This document shows, piece after piece, positions 55,951 to 64,000 of a DNA stretch of 64,000 nt. The number at the start of each line of letters is the position of its first letter. The first letter of the stretch is position 1. Source of the stretch: Vibrionaceae bacterium (GTDB lineage Bacteria > Pseudomonadota > Gammaproteobacteria > Enterobacterales > Vibrionaceae); the NCBI GenBank assembly GCA_018222805.1, contig JAAEZQ010000001.1, positions 124,001 to 188,000 of the forward strand, given 5' to 3'. Under the pieces are notes generated by a model. The model was not told the DNA's origin. It saw only the letters and a program-made list of their open reading frames with translations, and did no database searches. A program made the translations under genes and the position numbers.

Positions 55951-56297
55951 ATTGCTAAATTAGGGGCGAGCATGATGATGCTCGCCCTTTTTGATCCACT
56001 TTTAAACTCAATGTCGCGACTTTAAACTAAAATCCACGACTTACATTCTGAGGTTCATGCGCCAGCGGCTTGTTGTAATTTGGGTACCGACAGTAGCCAT
56101 TGACGTATTTCACGCCTCGCATTCATTATCACTGGCCTGAATTGGTTTCATTAACACAAAGCGAATCGTCAGTAAATTTTGGCCTGTTCTATTATGTATG
56201 ACAGTAAAGAAAGCTTACTAGAAGAACAAAGTAGCGTTGGGCAAGGAGACGCAGTGCATAATTTATGAGACGCGCGCTCAGTGCCCTAAGAGTTTAA
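55951..56297. other. intergenic region after etfA
   Basis: Contains the etfA terminator and about 300 bases without recognisable features. A 24-codon frame at 56194-56268 (MYDSKESLLEEQ) has no ribosome site and is not called. Confidence 0.5.
55964..55992 (+). terminator. rho-independent terminator of etfBA
   Basis: A perfect 10-bp GC-rich stem GGGCGAGCAT/ATGCTCGCCC with a 4-base loop followed by TTTTT, 14 bases after the etfA stop. Confidence 0.93.
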
Positions 56298-56774
56298 TCA
56301 TAAGCCAGTGGCGTCTAAGCCTTGTTGGCACTGAATAAATGGACCAAATCTAACCTCATTTGATAGATTCTCAACCTTAAAGCTAGGTGTCATTTCATAT
56401 TGCAATTGATACGTCCACAAATAATCAAACCCGACCTGCTTGACTTCATTTCTATCTAGCAAAATCACTACTTGACTGATTTTAGCTAGACGTATCGCCA
56501 TATAACATAAACCGCATGGCTCTCCAGAAGCGAATAAGGTTGAGCCTGTAAGAGCGGTACGTCCTAACTTATCACAAGCAGCTCTAATCGCTTGAATTTC
56601 AGCATGAGCAGTACAATCATTTAACTCATTAACTTGATTTACCCCTTCACCTATACAGTCACCATGTTGGTTAACAATGACACATGAAAAAGGTAGTCCA
56701 CCCTTGTCTACTTGTTGCTGAGCTAGCGCTATTGTTTGTTTAGAAAAATACATAATTTGGTTTGTGTCTAACAT
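56298..56774 (-). CDS. nucleoside deaminase (CMP/dCMP deaminase family)
   Basis: 158 residues. Zinc-dependent deaminase: the His-Ala-Glu motif in CTAHAEIQAIRAACDKLGR and the cysteine pair in SGEPCGLCYMAIRLAKI supply the zinc ligands and proton shuttle. Similar to guanine deaminase/TadA-like proteins; the base specificity is not evident. The start overlaps the azoreductase stop by 7 bases, so the two are co-translated, with GAGG at a fair distance. A divergent LysR gene sits upstream of the pair. Confidence 0.88.
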   Translation of the reverse strand: MLDTNQIMYFSKQTIALAQQQVDKGGLPFSCVIVNQHGDCIGEGVNQVNELNDCTAHAEIQAIRAACDKLGRTALTGSTLFASGEPCGLCYMAIRLAKISQVVILLDRNEVKQVGFDYLWTYQLQYEMTPSFKVENLSNEVRFGPFIQCQQGLDATGL

Positions 56775-57451
56775 GTTTTAAGCCTCAACTTTTCGGCCAA
56801 TACAGAAACGATTTCATCGGCTTTAGACTCAGCCATTTGCAATGATTTTTCATGTCTATGATCGGCAAACTCTTGATACTCTGACGCTATCTCGTAAATA
56901 TCTGTTACACCTAAGTACTTACTCAAAGTACGTAAATGCGGCACCAAATGACTGGATGCTTCGTTTATTCCGCCTTTTTCAAAACCAAACTCGCCACTTG
57001 AAGTAATAATCACTAATGTCTTGTCGGACAGTATAGGAGCCAAAGGCTTATCACCACGCGCTAAATCAAAATCAAAGGTTTTGTTTATACGTATGACTTG
57101 ATCAAACCAAGCCTTTAACTGTGCTGGCATTCCGTAATTATACATTGGTGACGAAATGACGATGATGTTAGCTTTTTCCACCTCAGCAATAAGTTCATCT
57201 GACTGCGTCAAAATCTGCTGTTGCTGAGAGGTTCTTTTCGATTCTGGGGTAAATACCGCGCCTATCCAATCTTGAGTAATAAACTGAGGCGCAGTTACAC
57301 CGACATCACGATAAATATACTCATCTATAGTAGATTCTTCTTTAAACTGTGAAATAAACTTTTTTGCTAGCTTTTTAGAAATGGAGTCGTGTTCGGGGTT
57401 TGCATTCGAAACCGCTCTAACACTCGAATCTACATGTAAAATAACACTCAT
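56768..57451 (-). CDS. FMN-dependent NADH-azoreductase family protein
   Basis: 227 residues from the ATG at 57451; the track start is a GTG three codons upstream. Flavodoxin-like fold: VILHVDSSVRAVSNANPEHDSISKKLAKKFISQF, IVISSPMYNYGMPAQLKAWFDQVIR (FMN loop) and VIITSSGEFGFEKGGINEASSHLVPHLRTLSKYLGV. AzoR proteins (about 200 residues) reduce quinones and azo compounds with NADH; this one is slightly longer. It is co-translated with the deaminase and divergent from a LysR gene, a usual layout for quinone-inducible reductases. Confidence 0.9.
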   Translation of the reverse strand: MSVILHVDSSVRAVSNANPEHDSISKKLAKKFISQFKEESTIDEYIYRDVGVTAPQFITQDWIGAVFTPESKRTSQQQQILTQSDELIAEVEKANIIVISSPMYNYGMPAQLKAWFDQVIRINKTFDFDLARGDKPLAPILSDKTLVIITSSGEFGFEKGGINEASSHLVPHLRTLSKYLGVTDIYEIASEYQEFADHRHEKSLQMAESKADEIVSVLAEKLRLKTC

Positions 57452-57585
57452 TTTGGGCACCTCGGCTTGTTTAATTTGACTGCTATTTTTCTAATTCATG
57501 GGACAAATCACAAACGAGTAAAAAACATTTACAGATGAGTAAAATTCATCTAATTTTTGCTTTCATTGTTTAAAGAGAAGAAATC

Positions 57586-58440
57586 ATGCAAGTTTCTTTG
57601 TCCGCGCTCAAGGCGTTCGAGTCAGCGGCCAGACTGGGTAGTTTTAAGGCAGCCGCCGCTGAATTATCCATTTCGCCAACAGCAGTTTCTCATCACATTA
57701 ATAAACTTGAGCAGCGACTAAGCGTTACCTTATTCGTGCGTACAACAAGAAAAGTGATACTCACTGAACTTGGTAAAGAACTAGCAGCCGCTACCAGCCA
57801 AGGCTTTCAAACTATCGAAACTGCAATCGAAAAAGTTGCTGCGAAAGATAAACAAATTAATGTCGCAACCACGTCGTCATTTGCCGCTTTGGTTCTAATT
57901 CCCGCTCTTCAAGAATTTTATACGCTATATCCTGCGAGCAACGTGAATATCACAAGCGGTGAAAGCATTGAAGCAAACAACTTCACCTTACCCATTCGAC
58001 TCGGTGAAATTGACAAACAATCAAGCACTGATGTAATCAAACTCGAACAATTTAATCTATTTTGTACAGCTCACACTGCGGCACAATTTAGCCAGACAGA
58101 GCAAATTACTATTTACACCACCGATTGGAAAAATAGCACCTTGCCAAGTGTGCCACTGCAAGCATGGCTAAAACTCAACGGCCTACAAAACAAGAAAATT
58201 AATGTTAGACAATTCGATCAAGAGTTATTTGGTATTCAACAAGCTTTACTAGAAAATGCCTATGTATTCTGTTCAAGAACGCTCACGCAAGGCTATGTAA
58301 AAGCAGGCGTGTTAACCGAAATGAACACCCAAGCCATCAGTTCTCAGCTCTGTTACTACATAGCGAATAAAGAAAAACACCTTTCTCGACATAATTTTAT
58401 GTTCATAGAATGGTTAGAAAAGTTACTTAAGGAGTGGTAA
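57586..58440 (+). CDS. LysR family transcriptional regulator
   Basis: 284 residues. Winged helix at 4-63 (SALKAFESAARLGSFKAAAAELSISPTAVSHHINKLEQRLSVTLFVRTTRKVILTELG) of the GcvA/AmpR-like branch; effector domain begins KQINVATTSSFAALVLIPALQEF. It is divergent from the azoreductase-deaminase pair and probably regulates it from the 134-base gap; the ligand is unknown. AAGAGAAGAA precedes the start. Confidence 0.92.
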   Translation: MQVSLSALKAFESAARLGSFKAAAAELSISPTAVSHHINKLEQRLSVTLFVRTTRKVILTELGKELAAATSQGFQTIETAIEKVAAKDKQINVATTSSFAALVLIPALQEFYTLYPASNVNITSGESIEANNFTLPIRLGEIDKQSSTDVIKLEQFNLFCTAHTAAQFSQTEQITIYTTDWKNSTLPSVPLQAWLKLNGLQNKKINVRQFDQELFGIQQALLENAYVFCSRTLTQGYVKAGVLTEMNTQAISSQLCYYIANKEKHLSRHNFMFIEWLEKLLKEW

Positions 58441-58534
58441 GACCCTGCAATCGAGGCAAAGCCTACTCAGCTGGGATCAACTTTACTATTGGATGGAACT
58501 TTTGTTTTAGTCGCTACTAGAGTAAATCGTGCGG

Positions 58535-58557
58535 AGGCAGTTCGCTTTTAACTGCCT
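58535..58557. repeat. stem-loop downstream of LysR gene
   Basis: AGGCAGTT (58535-58542) pairs with AACTGCCT (58550-58557), loop 7. No T-run on either strand. It lies in the 295-base gap between the convergent LysR and dioxygenase genes. Confidence 0.4.
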
Positions 58558-58671
58558 GTCGGGTTAAGTCTGAACCGTTAAGGAAAGGTGTCAGATCAGA
58601 TACTAAAATATTCAAGATTTGGTGCAGGACTAGTCTGCCAGGGAGGGGGGTTATATATATTATTCGCTTTA

Positions 58672-58699
58672 AAAAAGAATCAGCATTGCGATTCTTTTT
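58672..58699. terminator. bidirectional terminator
   Basis: AAAAAGAATC pairs perfectly with GATTCTTTTT around an 8-base loop; A- and T-runs flank the stem so it works on both strands. It serves the convergent LysR (plus) and DOPA dioxygenase-like (minus) genes. Confidence 0.82.
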
Positions 58700-58735
58700 A
58701 TAATTAGAACAAGGGACCTAACATAGTTAAATTGG

Positions 58736-59098
58736 TTATTGTTTTTCAGCACCGAACAATGACAAATTAAGCTCAAGACGCTCGCCTAACCAGTATGCGT
58801 GCAGCGTATGATCTTCCAAATCATTTCCCGTATCAGCATGTATCAGAACCGATAAGCCATTCCTTTTTTGCTCTAACCAAGGCACCAGTTCATCAAACTC
58901 ATTCGAGGTGAATTTGATCTGGCAGCTCCATTTAGGATGCGGACCAACCAGTTTTTCATGGACTCGTCCCACTTTGACACAAAACCTCTCCCCGGCTTCT
59001 CGGCATAATGCTGTCGCAAACGCCAATGTTTGGTGATCAAAATAGACATGGGCATGATAAGCCCGATGAGAGTTTACAGGTCGTTTAATTTCGATCAT
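58736..59098 (-). CDS. DOPA 4,5-dioxygenase family protein
   Basis: 120 residues. Small single-domain family related to fungal DOPA 4,5-dioxygenase: YHAHVYFDHQTLAFATALCREA with the candidate iron-ligand His pair, VGRVHEKLVGPHPKWSCQIKF, and the conserved end LSVLIHADTGNDLEDHTLHAYWLGERLELNLSLF. Predicted to open aromatic catechol rings; bacterial members have little physiology attached. It is alone and cytoplasmic. Confidence 0.88.
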   Translation of the reverse strand: MIEIKRPVNSHRAYHAHVYFDHQTLAFATALCREAGERFCVKVGRVHEKLVGPHPKWSCQIKFTSNEFDELVPWLEQKRNGLSVLIHADTGNDLEDHTLHAYWLGERLELNLSLFGAEKQ

Positions 59099-59638
59099 GT
59101 TTTACTTCCATACCGTAGTGACTAAGGATTTATAAATATTAAGTTATCTATCTGATAGTGTAGGCTATCTTAACCTTCTTCAAAGATGAAGTTGAACTTT
59201 GCCATTTATACCTTAGTTTGATGTTGTTCAAGTAAACTTCTTTTCGAAAGATGGGCTATCACGACCAAAGCGCTCGACTAAATAATGAACTCGCGCAACA
59301 AGCTCTAAAAACCACCTCAAAGCTTAATAGCAGCGGTGACCCCGGAGCTTTGCTTAACCTGAACTTTTATCTTTTGCCCTAAACTTCCTCGTTTTATTAA
59401 GTATAAAAATCACTTAACCATTGGAGCAAAAGGGAGATGCTTCTAAGCATCGTTATTTAATTTTATGTTTAATGGAATGTTAGTTTGCGCAACTAGAATA
59501 ATACAACGTTAACCATCTTAACTTTGTACTCTTACTCTAATATTATTTTAAATTAATGATGACAAACTCATTAATTATGAGTTAGAAATATATTTATATA
59601 ACCAAAATAAAACAACATGTTAAAAGAGATAATTAAAA
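59099..59638. other. intergenic region upstream of chemoreceptor gene
   Basis: 540 bases. It holds the dioxygenase promoter, a coding-like remnant at 59228-59323 (minus), a small GATGCTTCTAAGCATC hairpin at 59436-59451, and a very AT-rich promoter stretch (59490-59638) for the chemoreceptor gene. Confidence 0.5.
59228..59323 (-). pseudogene. possible gene remnant
   Basis: Bounded by stops, 31 codons read ALRWFLELVARVHYLVERFGRDSPSFEKKFT on the minus strand. The composition is protein-like, resembling the C-terminus of a lost gene, perhaps of a mobile element; I cannot name the parent. No start or ribosome site. Confidence 0.22.
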
Positions 59639-61516
59639 GTGAATAAATTTACATTTAAGGTTGCCGGGGCGTTGGGGTCTATTATCGTCCTCATTATTTC
59701 ATTGTTAATATTTTTAGACTTTAATGCTTTTCATGATGAAAGCATTAAGCAGCATAAAGATATTTTACGTTCAAAAAATGAATCGATCGAAATTGCCATT
59801 TCTGAAAAAATTGAAAGCTATCGTAAAGTCCTATCCTCATTCGATATAGGACCAGAGGATACCCAAGATATTCTGTCTGACTATGCACTCATTCAAACTC
59901 AAACTCTTGACAGGAACTTAAAAGACATTAGTGAAGGCGTATACCTTTTCCGTCGAGATGGTGTTATCTATGATCTTGAAGGTAAGTCATTTGACTTTAA
60001 TGTAAAGCAATTAGATCGAAGCTACTGGAAAGCGATCTTTAATCAAAATGAACAGTTTTATTTGTCTCCTCCATTTATTTCTGCTCGAACAGGAAAAGAA
60101 GTCATCGCCGTCGCATATAAGTTAAACAACAATACGGCGTCTCTCGCGACCATAAACGTAGAATCTGTGTTAAGTAAATTAACTCAACGTGATGACATGT
60201 TCCTTTATTCTCACGATGGAACGATCTTAATTGCGCCATATAAAGAGCTGCTCGGAAAAAACATTTACACAGAAAGACCCCTTTACAAAGAGTTTAGCCA
60301 AACATCACCAGAACTTTCCTATACGGCAGAAATAAACAATCGTGATGTAGAGTTTACTGCGTTCTGGGGAAAGATTGAGGCCACACAATGGGAGTACGCC
60401 ACGTTTATTAAAAACGAAATCATTGAGGAGTCAGCGCATGAACAATTGAAAAAATCGATGCTAATTGGTGTATTCAGTCTGATCATATCTATTAGCCTTG
60501 TTCTACTTATATTAAAAAGATTAGTACTCATTCCGGTTGGCGGCATTCCAAATGAAATAGCAAACTTTATGGAGACAATGGCAGCGGGCAACTTGACTCA
60601 GGAGCTGCACACCACGGGGAAAGAAACGGGTATCTACCTTTCTCTAGTCAACTTGTCGAATAAGCTTTCAACACTAATCCGAAACTCTCATTCTATTTCT
60701 GAAAATGTCGCGTCATCTTCTACTCAATTGAGTAACATTATGAATACAACGCGTGCTAACTCTCAACTTGAACTGGAGCAAGCAGAACAGATTTCAACAG
60801 CGATTAATGAATTGTCTTCAACTTCAAATGAAGTAAGTAATAAAGCGGTGATGGCAGAAGATGCAGCCAGAACAGCGCAAGATAGCGTGCAACGTGGTAA
60901 GAAAACCCTCGAGCAGAACATCACGCTTACAGGCGATATTAACGATTCTGTTAACGAGAGCGCAAAAATCATTGGAGAACTTCGTCAATACGCAATGGAA
61001 ATTGGCTCCGTGATCGAAGTCATTAATGGCATTTCAGAACAAACCAACTTGTTGGCGTTGAATGCCGCAATCGAAGCTGCCCGTGCAGGAGAACAAGGCC
61101 GGGGCTTTGCTGTGGTGGCGGATGAAGTTCGAAACCTTGCTTCAAAAACACAAAAGTCAACGATCAGCATTCAGGAAATCATTGAAAAGCTTCAACAGCA
61201 ATCTGAAAAAGCAACCTGTAACATGGCAAAGAACGTCGATTTAATCGAAGAATCTGTCATTCTGGCTGACGGTGTGAAGTCAGCATTTGAATCTATTTCT
61301 ACTGCTGTTGAATCCATATCAGAAATTAATACGCTTGTTGCTACGGCGTCGCAACAACAGTACTGCGTTACTGAAGAGATCTCACAAAGTACGACTCATA
61401 CTTATGATTTAGTGAAGAAAAATGTTGTTGCTGTTGAAGAAACCCTTCAGGCGGCACATGCTTTATCAACAATGGCATCCGATCAGAAAAACGAGCTTTC
61501 TTACTTTACCGTTTAA
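59639..61516 (+). CDS. methyl-accepting chemotaxis protein with Cache sensor
   Basis: 625 residues, GTG start with weak AAGAGAT. Membrane helix about 8-27, periplasmic dCache-type domain about 30-270 ([60 protein letters not shown]), second helix about 277-298, HAMP-like linker, then the long cytoplasmic coiled coil with the hairpin tip [49 protein letters not shown]. It relays periplasmic ligand binding to CheA/CheW. No C-terminal NWETF-type CheR tether. Such Cache domains often sense amino or organic acids; the ligand is unknown. Confidence 0.94.
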   Translation: MNKFTFKVAGALGSIIVLIISLLIFLDFNAFHDESIKQHKDILRSKNESIEIAISEKIESYRKVLSSFDIGPEDTQDILSDYALIQTQTLDRNLKDISEGVYLFRRDGVIYDLEGKSFDFNVKQLDRSYWKAIFNQNEQFYLSPPFISARTGKEVIAVAYKLNNNTASLATINVESVLSKLTQRDDMFLYSHDGTILIAPYKELLGKNIYTERPLYKEFSQTSPELSYTAEINNRDVEFTAFWGKIEATQWEYATFIKNEIIEESAHEQLKKSMLIGVFSLIISISLVLLILKRLVLIPVGGIPNEIANFMETMAAGNLTQELHTTGKETGIYLSLVNLSNKLSTLIRNSHSISENVASSSTQLSNIMNTTRANSQLELEQAEQISTAINELSSTSNEVSNKAVMAEDAARTAQDSVQRGKKTLEQNITLTGDINDSVNESAKIIGELRQYAMEIGSVIEVINGISEQTNLLALNAAIEAARAGEQGRGFAVVADEVRNLASKTQKSTISIQEIIEKLQQQSEKATCNMAKNVDLIEESVILADGVKSAFESISTAVESISEINTLVATASQQQYCVTEEISQSTTHTYDLVKKNVVAVEETLQAAHALSTMASDQKNELSYFTV

Positions 61517-61567
61517 ATATGAAATAAACCGCACTCTGTTTTAGACAGTGCTGTAGATTAAACCAAC

Positions 61568-61594
61568 CCAATGGGAGAACACTTCTCCCATTGG
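61568..61594 (+). terminator. stem-loop after chemoreceptor gene
   Basis: CCAATGGGAGAA (61568-61579) and TTCTCCCATTGG (61583-61594) form a perfect 12-bp stem with a 3-base loop, 51 bases after the stop. There is no T-run, so it may be a 3' stabiliser or a weak terminator. Confidence 0.6.
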
Positions 61595-61703
61595 ACTAGA
61601 TATGCCTTCTCTTATCCAAATCCAATGAGCTAAACCTAACTAAGTCACTAAGTCACTAAGTAGCTTATTGTCCATAAGAACCCAAACACTGTCGTTATCT
61701 TAC

Positions 61704-62615
61704 TTACTGAGTTGTAGACACTGGCTCCACTTTTCCTCTAAACCAACGCTGACCAAATACGTTGATTATCAGCCCAATAGCAATTATCACTACTCCTGCT
61801 ATTTGGTAGAGGCTCAGGTTCTCGTCCAGTAATATCCAGGCACTGAGCAAACCAAATACTGGCACCAGTAATGACAAAGGGGCAACTAAAGCGGTGGGAT
61901 AACGACTAAGCAGATAGCTCCAGCCTCCGTAGCCAACAATGGTCGCCAAAAGTGACAGGTAAACAATCGAAAACATATTGTGCCATTGCATATTTAACAA
62001 AGAGCTCTTGATAACCTCTGGTCCCTCTATCGAAAAAGAGGCGATGGCAAAGGCGAGTGTTGGAACTAGCGCGCTCCATACGATCAGTGACATAGTCGGC
62101 ACGCTGTAATTTTGCATGATCACTTTATTAGTAATATTGCCAAGCGCCCAACAAGTCGCAGCACCTAAAATTAATATCAAGGTGACACCGGTAAGCGACG
62201 CGGCTCCATCATGTTGCGCCGCCGCAAGTAAGTAAACACCACAACCTGCGGTTACAACCGCGATAACATTGTGGCGCTGCACCGTCTCTCTTAGTAGCAG
62301 TATTCCAAATCCCAGTGTTATAAACGCCTGAGCTTGTAAGAGTAATGAGGCTAGTCCAGCCGCCAAACCAACATTCAACGCCCAGAAAAGTAAGGCAAAC
62401 TGACCAAAGCTAATTGTCAAACCGTAAGCAACAAGCCATTTTAAAGGCAGTTTGGGGCGAGGAATAAATAGCAACGCAGGAAACGCGACCAGAGCAAAAC
62501 GCAGTCCTGCCAGCAGCAGAGGTGGCATACCTTGCAAACCAACTTTGATGACCACAAAATTGACGCCCCACACCAGGACTATAGTGAGAGCTAGTAATCG
62601 ATCACGTAATGACAT
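61704..62615 (-). CDS. EamA/DMT family transporter
   Basis: 303 residues with ten predicted membrane helices in two EamA repeats: LLALTIVLVWGVNFVVIKVGLQGMPPLLLAGLRFALVAFPALL and, in the second half, ALVPTLAFAIASFSIEG through PTALVAPLSLLVPVFGLLSAWILLDENLSLYQIAGVVIIAIGLIINVFG. Resembles the amino-acid metabolite exporter EamA/YdeD group, but substrates vary. Inner membrane. It stands alone; the direction of transport is inferred from the family. Confidence 0.92.
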   Translation of the reverse strand: MSLRDRLLALTIVLVWGVNFVVIKVGLQGMPPLLLAGLRFALVAFPALLFIPRPKLPLKWLVAYGLTISFGQFALLFWALNVGLAAGLASLLLQAQAFITLGFGILLLRETVQRHNVIAVVTAGCGVYLLAAAQHDGAASLTGVTLILILGAATCWALGNITNKVIMQNYSVPTMSLIVWSALVPTLAFAIASFSIEGPEVIKSSLLNMQWHNMFSIVYLSLLATIVGYGGWSYLLSRYPTALVAPLSLLVPVFGLLSAWILLDENLSLYQIAGVVIIAIGLIINVFGQRWFRGKVEPVSTTQ

Positions 62616-63110
62616 TATGCTTCCTTTCAGGCGTCCACCGTATCATGTAATAAGGATAGTTACCCAAAGCGGCTTACCGATTACCTCTCGGGGGATGAAT
62701 TGGATATAGAATCGAGCTTCCAGACTGCCTGAAACAGCGGGTCAAAACAAGAGTTGCATATGCTTTGTTCATCCAAGATAAAAAAGAGCCCGAGATAGTC
62801 TCTTTTAACGATACGCTAAACACAATCAATAATGGAACACTTTATGGCATGAGAGTGGTTGTCTTTATATATTTTGTTCCACTGGTAAATAGTCACCATT
62901 CCAATCGGGCATTTCGTGATTTTATCTTATCTGAATTCAATAAGGACTAACTGTTATGAAAGGCAGAGTTTTATTTGCAGCACAGATCTTCCGCCTTACT
63001 AACGCCAAATACAACCGCAGTTTATTTTTAATAATCTAACATTGCCTAACTTTGTATCTTTTTTGACTAAGCTTTAAATATCAACATACTAATTGAATCT
63101 AGAGGTCAGG
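62616..63110. other. intergenic region with decayed coding sequence
   Basis: About 495 bases. It includes the EamA-gene promoter, a probable gene remnant at 62765-62950 and a 27-codon frame at 62956-63039 (MKGRVLFAAQIFRL) with AAGGA at 9 bases, which I do not accept as a gene but cannot exclude as a leader peptide. Confidence 0.45.
62765..62950 (+). pseudogene. possible remnant of an aldehyde dehydrogenase-like gene
   Basis: 61 open codons from a TTG. The segment EPEIVSFNDTLNTINNGTLYGMRVVVF resembles the ALDH stretch around the [11 protein letters not shown] motif, but the rest diverges and the frame has no ribosome site. If real it is a decayed fragment about an eighth of a normal ALDH. The resemblance is weak. 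Confidence 0.25.
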
Positions 63111-63716
63111 ATGAGAAAGCAGCTACAAGTTGTGGTAACTGGTGGCCCTGGTGGTGGTAAAACCACTGCATTGGATTTATTTCGCAGAGAGCTGAGAGAG
63201 CAGATCGTTGTCGTTCCTGAAGCTGCTACTTTGCTTTTCTCCGGTGGCGTCGCCCGCTCAGAAAATGAACAAAGTAGTAAGATGGTACAAAAGACCATTT
63301 TCCAACTGCAAAAAAACCTCGAAGAGATCTATAAGATACAACATCCAGATAGATTGTTAGTCTGTGATCGTGGTTCGCTTGATGGCCTCGCATACTGGCC
63401 TAACTCAGAGAGTGATTTCTTTAAGCAAGTAAATTCGACATTCGAGAAGGAGCTTGAACGATATGATGCCGTGATATTTTTTGAGTCTGCTGCAGTATCT
63501 GGGCAAGACATCAGCAGCAACAACCCAACCAGATATGAGTCCCTGGACCAAGCGGCTAAATTGGACAGAAAACTACAACGAATATGGTCTAAGCATCCCA
63601 ATTTTTACTTTGTGGGCAGCTCGGAGTCTTTTGTTAGAAAGATCATGTTTGGAATCATGACATTAGAAAATGTGATTAACCGCTACCCTACTCACGCTCT
63701 GCAAAGACAAAAATAG
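63111..63716 (+). CDS. AAA family ATPase (NadR/Ttd14-like P-loop kinase-type)
   Basis: 201 residues from the ATG at 63111, behind GAGGTCAGG; the track's TTG start at 63093 is less likely. P-loop VVTGGPGGGKTTALDLF (Walker A residues 11-18), then PEAATLLFSGGVARSENEQSS, the Asp-Arg motif LLVCDRGSLDGLAYWP, and a C-terminal LDRKLQRIWSKHPNFYFVGSS. This is the AAA_28 pattern of small NTP-binding proteins related to nucleoside kinases. Substrate unknown. It is convergent with the AMMECR1 gene and has no operon partner in view. Confidence 0.85.
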   Translation: MRKQLQVVVTGGPGGGKTTALDLFRRELREQIVVVPEAATLLFSGGVARSENEQSSKMVQKTIFQLQKNLEEIYKIQHPDRLLVCDRGSLDGLAYWPNSESDFFKQVNSTFEKELERYDAVIFFESAAVSGQDISSNNPTRYESLDQAAKLDRKLQRIWSKHPNFYFVGSSESFVRKIMFGIMTLENVINRYPTHALQRQK

Positions 63717-63731
63717 AACGAGCGGCTACAA

Positions 63732-64000
63732 CTATGCGTCAGAGATCACGGCCGTTGTGAAGCGATGAAGAACGATGTCTTCATTCCAGTAGGTTTCTGG
63801 CCACCCTCCTTTGCGCTTTAATGCACGAACGAACTGCTCAGAAGTTGGCAAGACTTCCCAGACAGAAGGTAGAAACACAGCACGGTGCCACTCATCCTCT
63901 AATAACAGCCCATCAATACCGGGACGCAATGCTGCCAGTAAGGTAGCTTCACCATGATTTTTAATAGGCACAAGGTCTGATAAGACGGAAATATCAACAT
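63732..64000 (-). CDS. AMMECR1 / AmmeMemoRadiSam system protein A, partial (N-terminus outside window)
   Basis: The track lists 79 residues, but the frame stays open to the right edge, adding VDISVLSDL before VPIKNHGE. ISVLSDLVPIKNHGEATLLAALRPGIDGLLLEDEWHRAVFLPSVWEVLPTSEQFVRALKRKGGWPETYW is the conserved C-terminal half of the AMMECR1 domain (family length about 190-200 residues). In many bacteria it is encoded with a MEMO-like protein and a radical SAM enzyme, which would lie outside this window if present. Its biochemical role is unknown. Confidence 0.9.
   Translation of the reverse strand, partial: VDISVLSDLVPIKNHGEATLLAALRPGIDGLLLEDEWHRAVFLPSVWEVLPTSEQFVRALKRKGGWPETYWNEDIVLHRFTTAVISDA

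Noticed and set aside
56194-56268. 24-codon frame MYDSKESLLEEQ
   Set aside because: No ribosome site and very hydrophilic short product; not distinguishable from chance.
61633-61665. CTAAGTCA tandem repeats after the chemoreceptor gene
   Set aside because: About three short copies; a simple slippage repeat with no array structure, not a CRISPR.
62956-63039. 27-codon frame MKGRVLFAAQIFRL with AAGGA upstream
   Set aside because: Ribosome site is plausible but there is no stop-proximal attenuator or regulatory amino acid run to support a leader peptide, and no conservation can be checked.
1-64000. Search for tRNA, rRNA, CRISPR arrays, integron attC sites, prophage and intact transposase genes
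   Set aside because: None seen by eye on either strand; the large hairpins at 28591 and 31154 lack the conserved attC box sequences.

Overview
The window reads as a piece of a Vibrio genome, most like the Harveyi clade (V. parahaemolyticus / V. alginolyticus type), probably from the accessory-metabolism-rich second chromosome. This rests on codon usage, moderate GC, protein style, the bet-cho operon order, the paired liu/mms operons and a Vibrio-type palindromic repeat. No database search was possible. I see no rRNA, tRNA, CRISPR array, prophage or intact insertion sequence. About 50 real genes are supported; almost all have a recognisable family.

Layout. (1) 1-6000: a partial OsmC gene, an unlisted 40-residue membrane ORF, a CHASE4-PAS-GGDEF-EAL cyclic-di-GMP protein with a degenerate GGDEF motif, and an NfeD protease/slipin pair. 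(2) 6010-12877, minus strand: betI-betB-betA-choX-choW-choV, which takes up choline and oxidises it to glycine betaine, preceded by a BetI-like operator. (3) 13517-28573: two divergent branched-chain amino acid operons around the MerR gene liuR. The left one (thiolase, mmsA, acyl-CoA dehydrogenase, two crotonases, mmsB, SDR) covers the valine/isoleucine side; the right one (liuRABCDE) covers leucine. (4) 29094-31134: mesX-mesD, a folate-independent methionine synthase pair. (5) 32524-38084: a D-glutamate catabolism locus (dgcA, dgcN, two ABC permeases, a binding protein, a divergent LysR gene) without an ATPase gene. (6) 38118-43866: nitronate monooxygenase, a cold-shock/DUF1294 fusion, an MscS channel, a SorA/SorB-like sulfite dehydrogenase pair and a TPMT-like methyltransferase. 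(7) 43967-52094, minus strand: a Liv-type ABC transporter interleaved with two AMP-forming acid:CoA ligases. (8) 52338-55950: ETF-quinone oxidoreductase diverging from etfBA. (9) 56298-64000: deaminase/azoreductase pair with a LysR gene, a DOPA-dioxygenase-like protein, a chemoreceptor, an EamA transporter, an AAA ATPase and a partial AMMECR1 gene.

How it fits together. A 16-bp palindromic motif, TTGACG-N4-CGTAAA, occurs in the liuR/thiolase intergenic region, upstream of the Liv transporter/ligase operon and upstream of the ETF-QO gene. The acyl-CoA dehydrogenases of region 3 feed electrons to ETF and ETF-QO, so the shared motif suggests one LiuR regulon covering acid uptake and activation, beta-oxidation-like steps and electron disposal. 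The most interesting leads are this regulon link, the transporter/ligase operon of unknown substrate, the mesXD pair, the ATPase-less D-glutamate transporter, stem-loops placed just after all three solute-binding-protein genes, and a MITE-like repeat between the ETF-QO and etfB genes.
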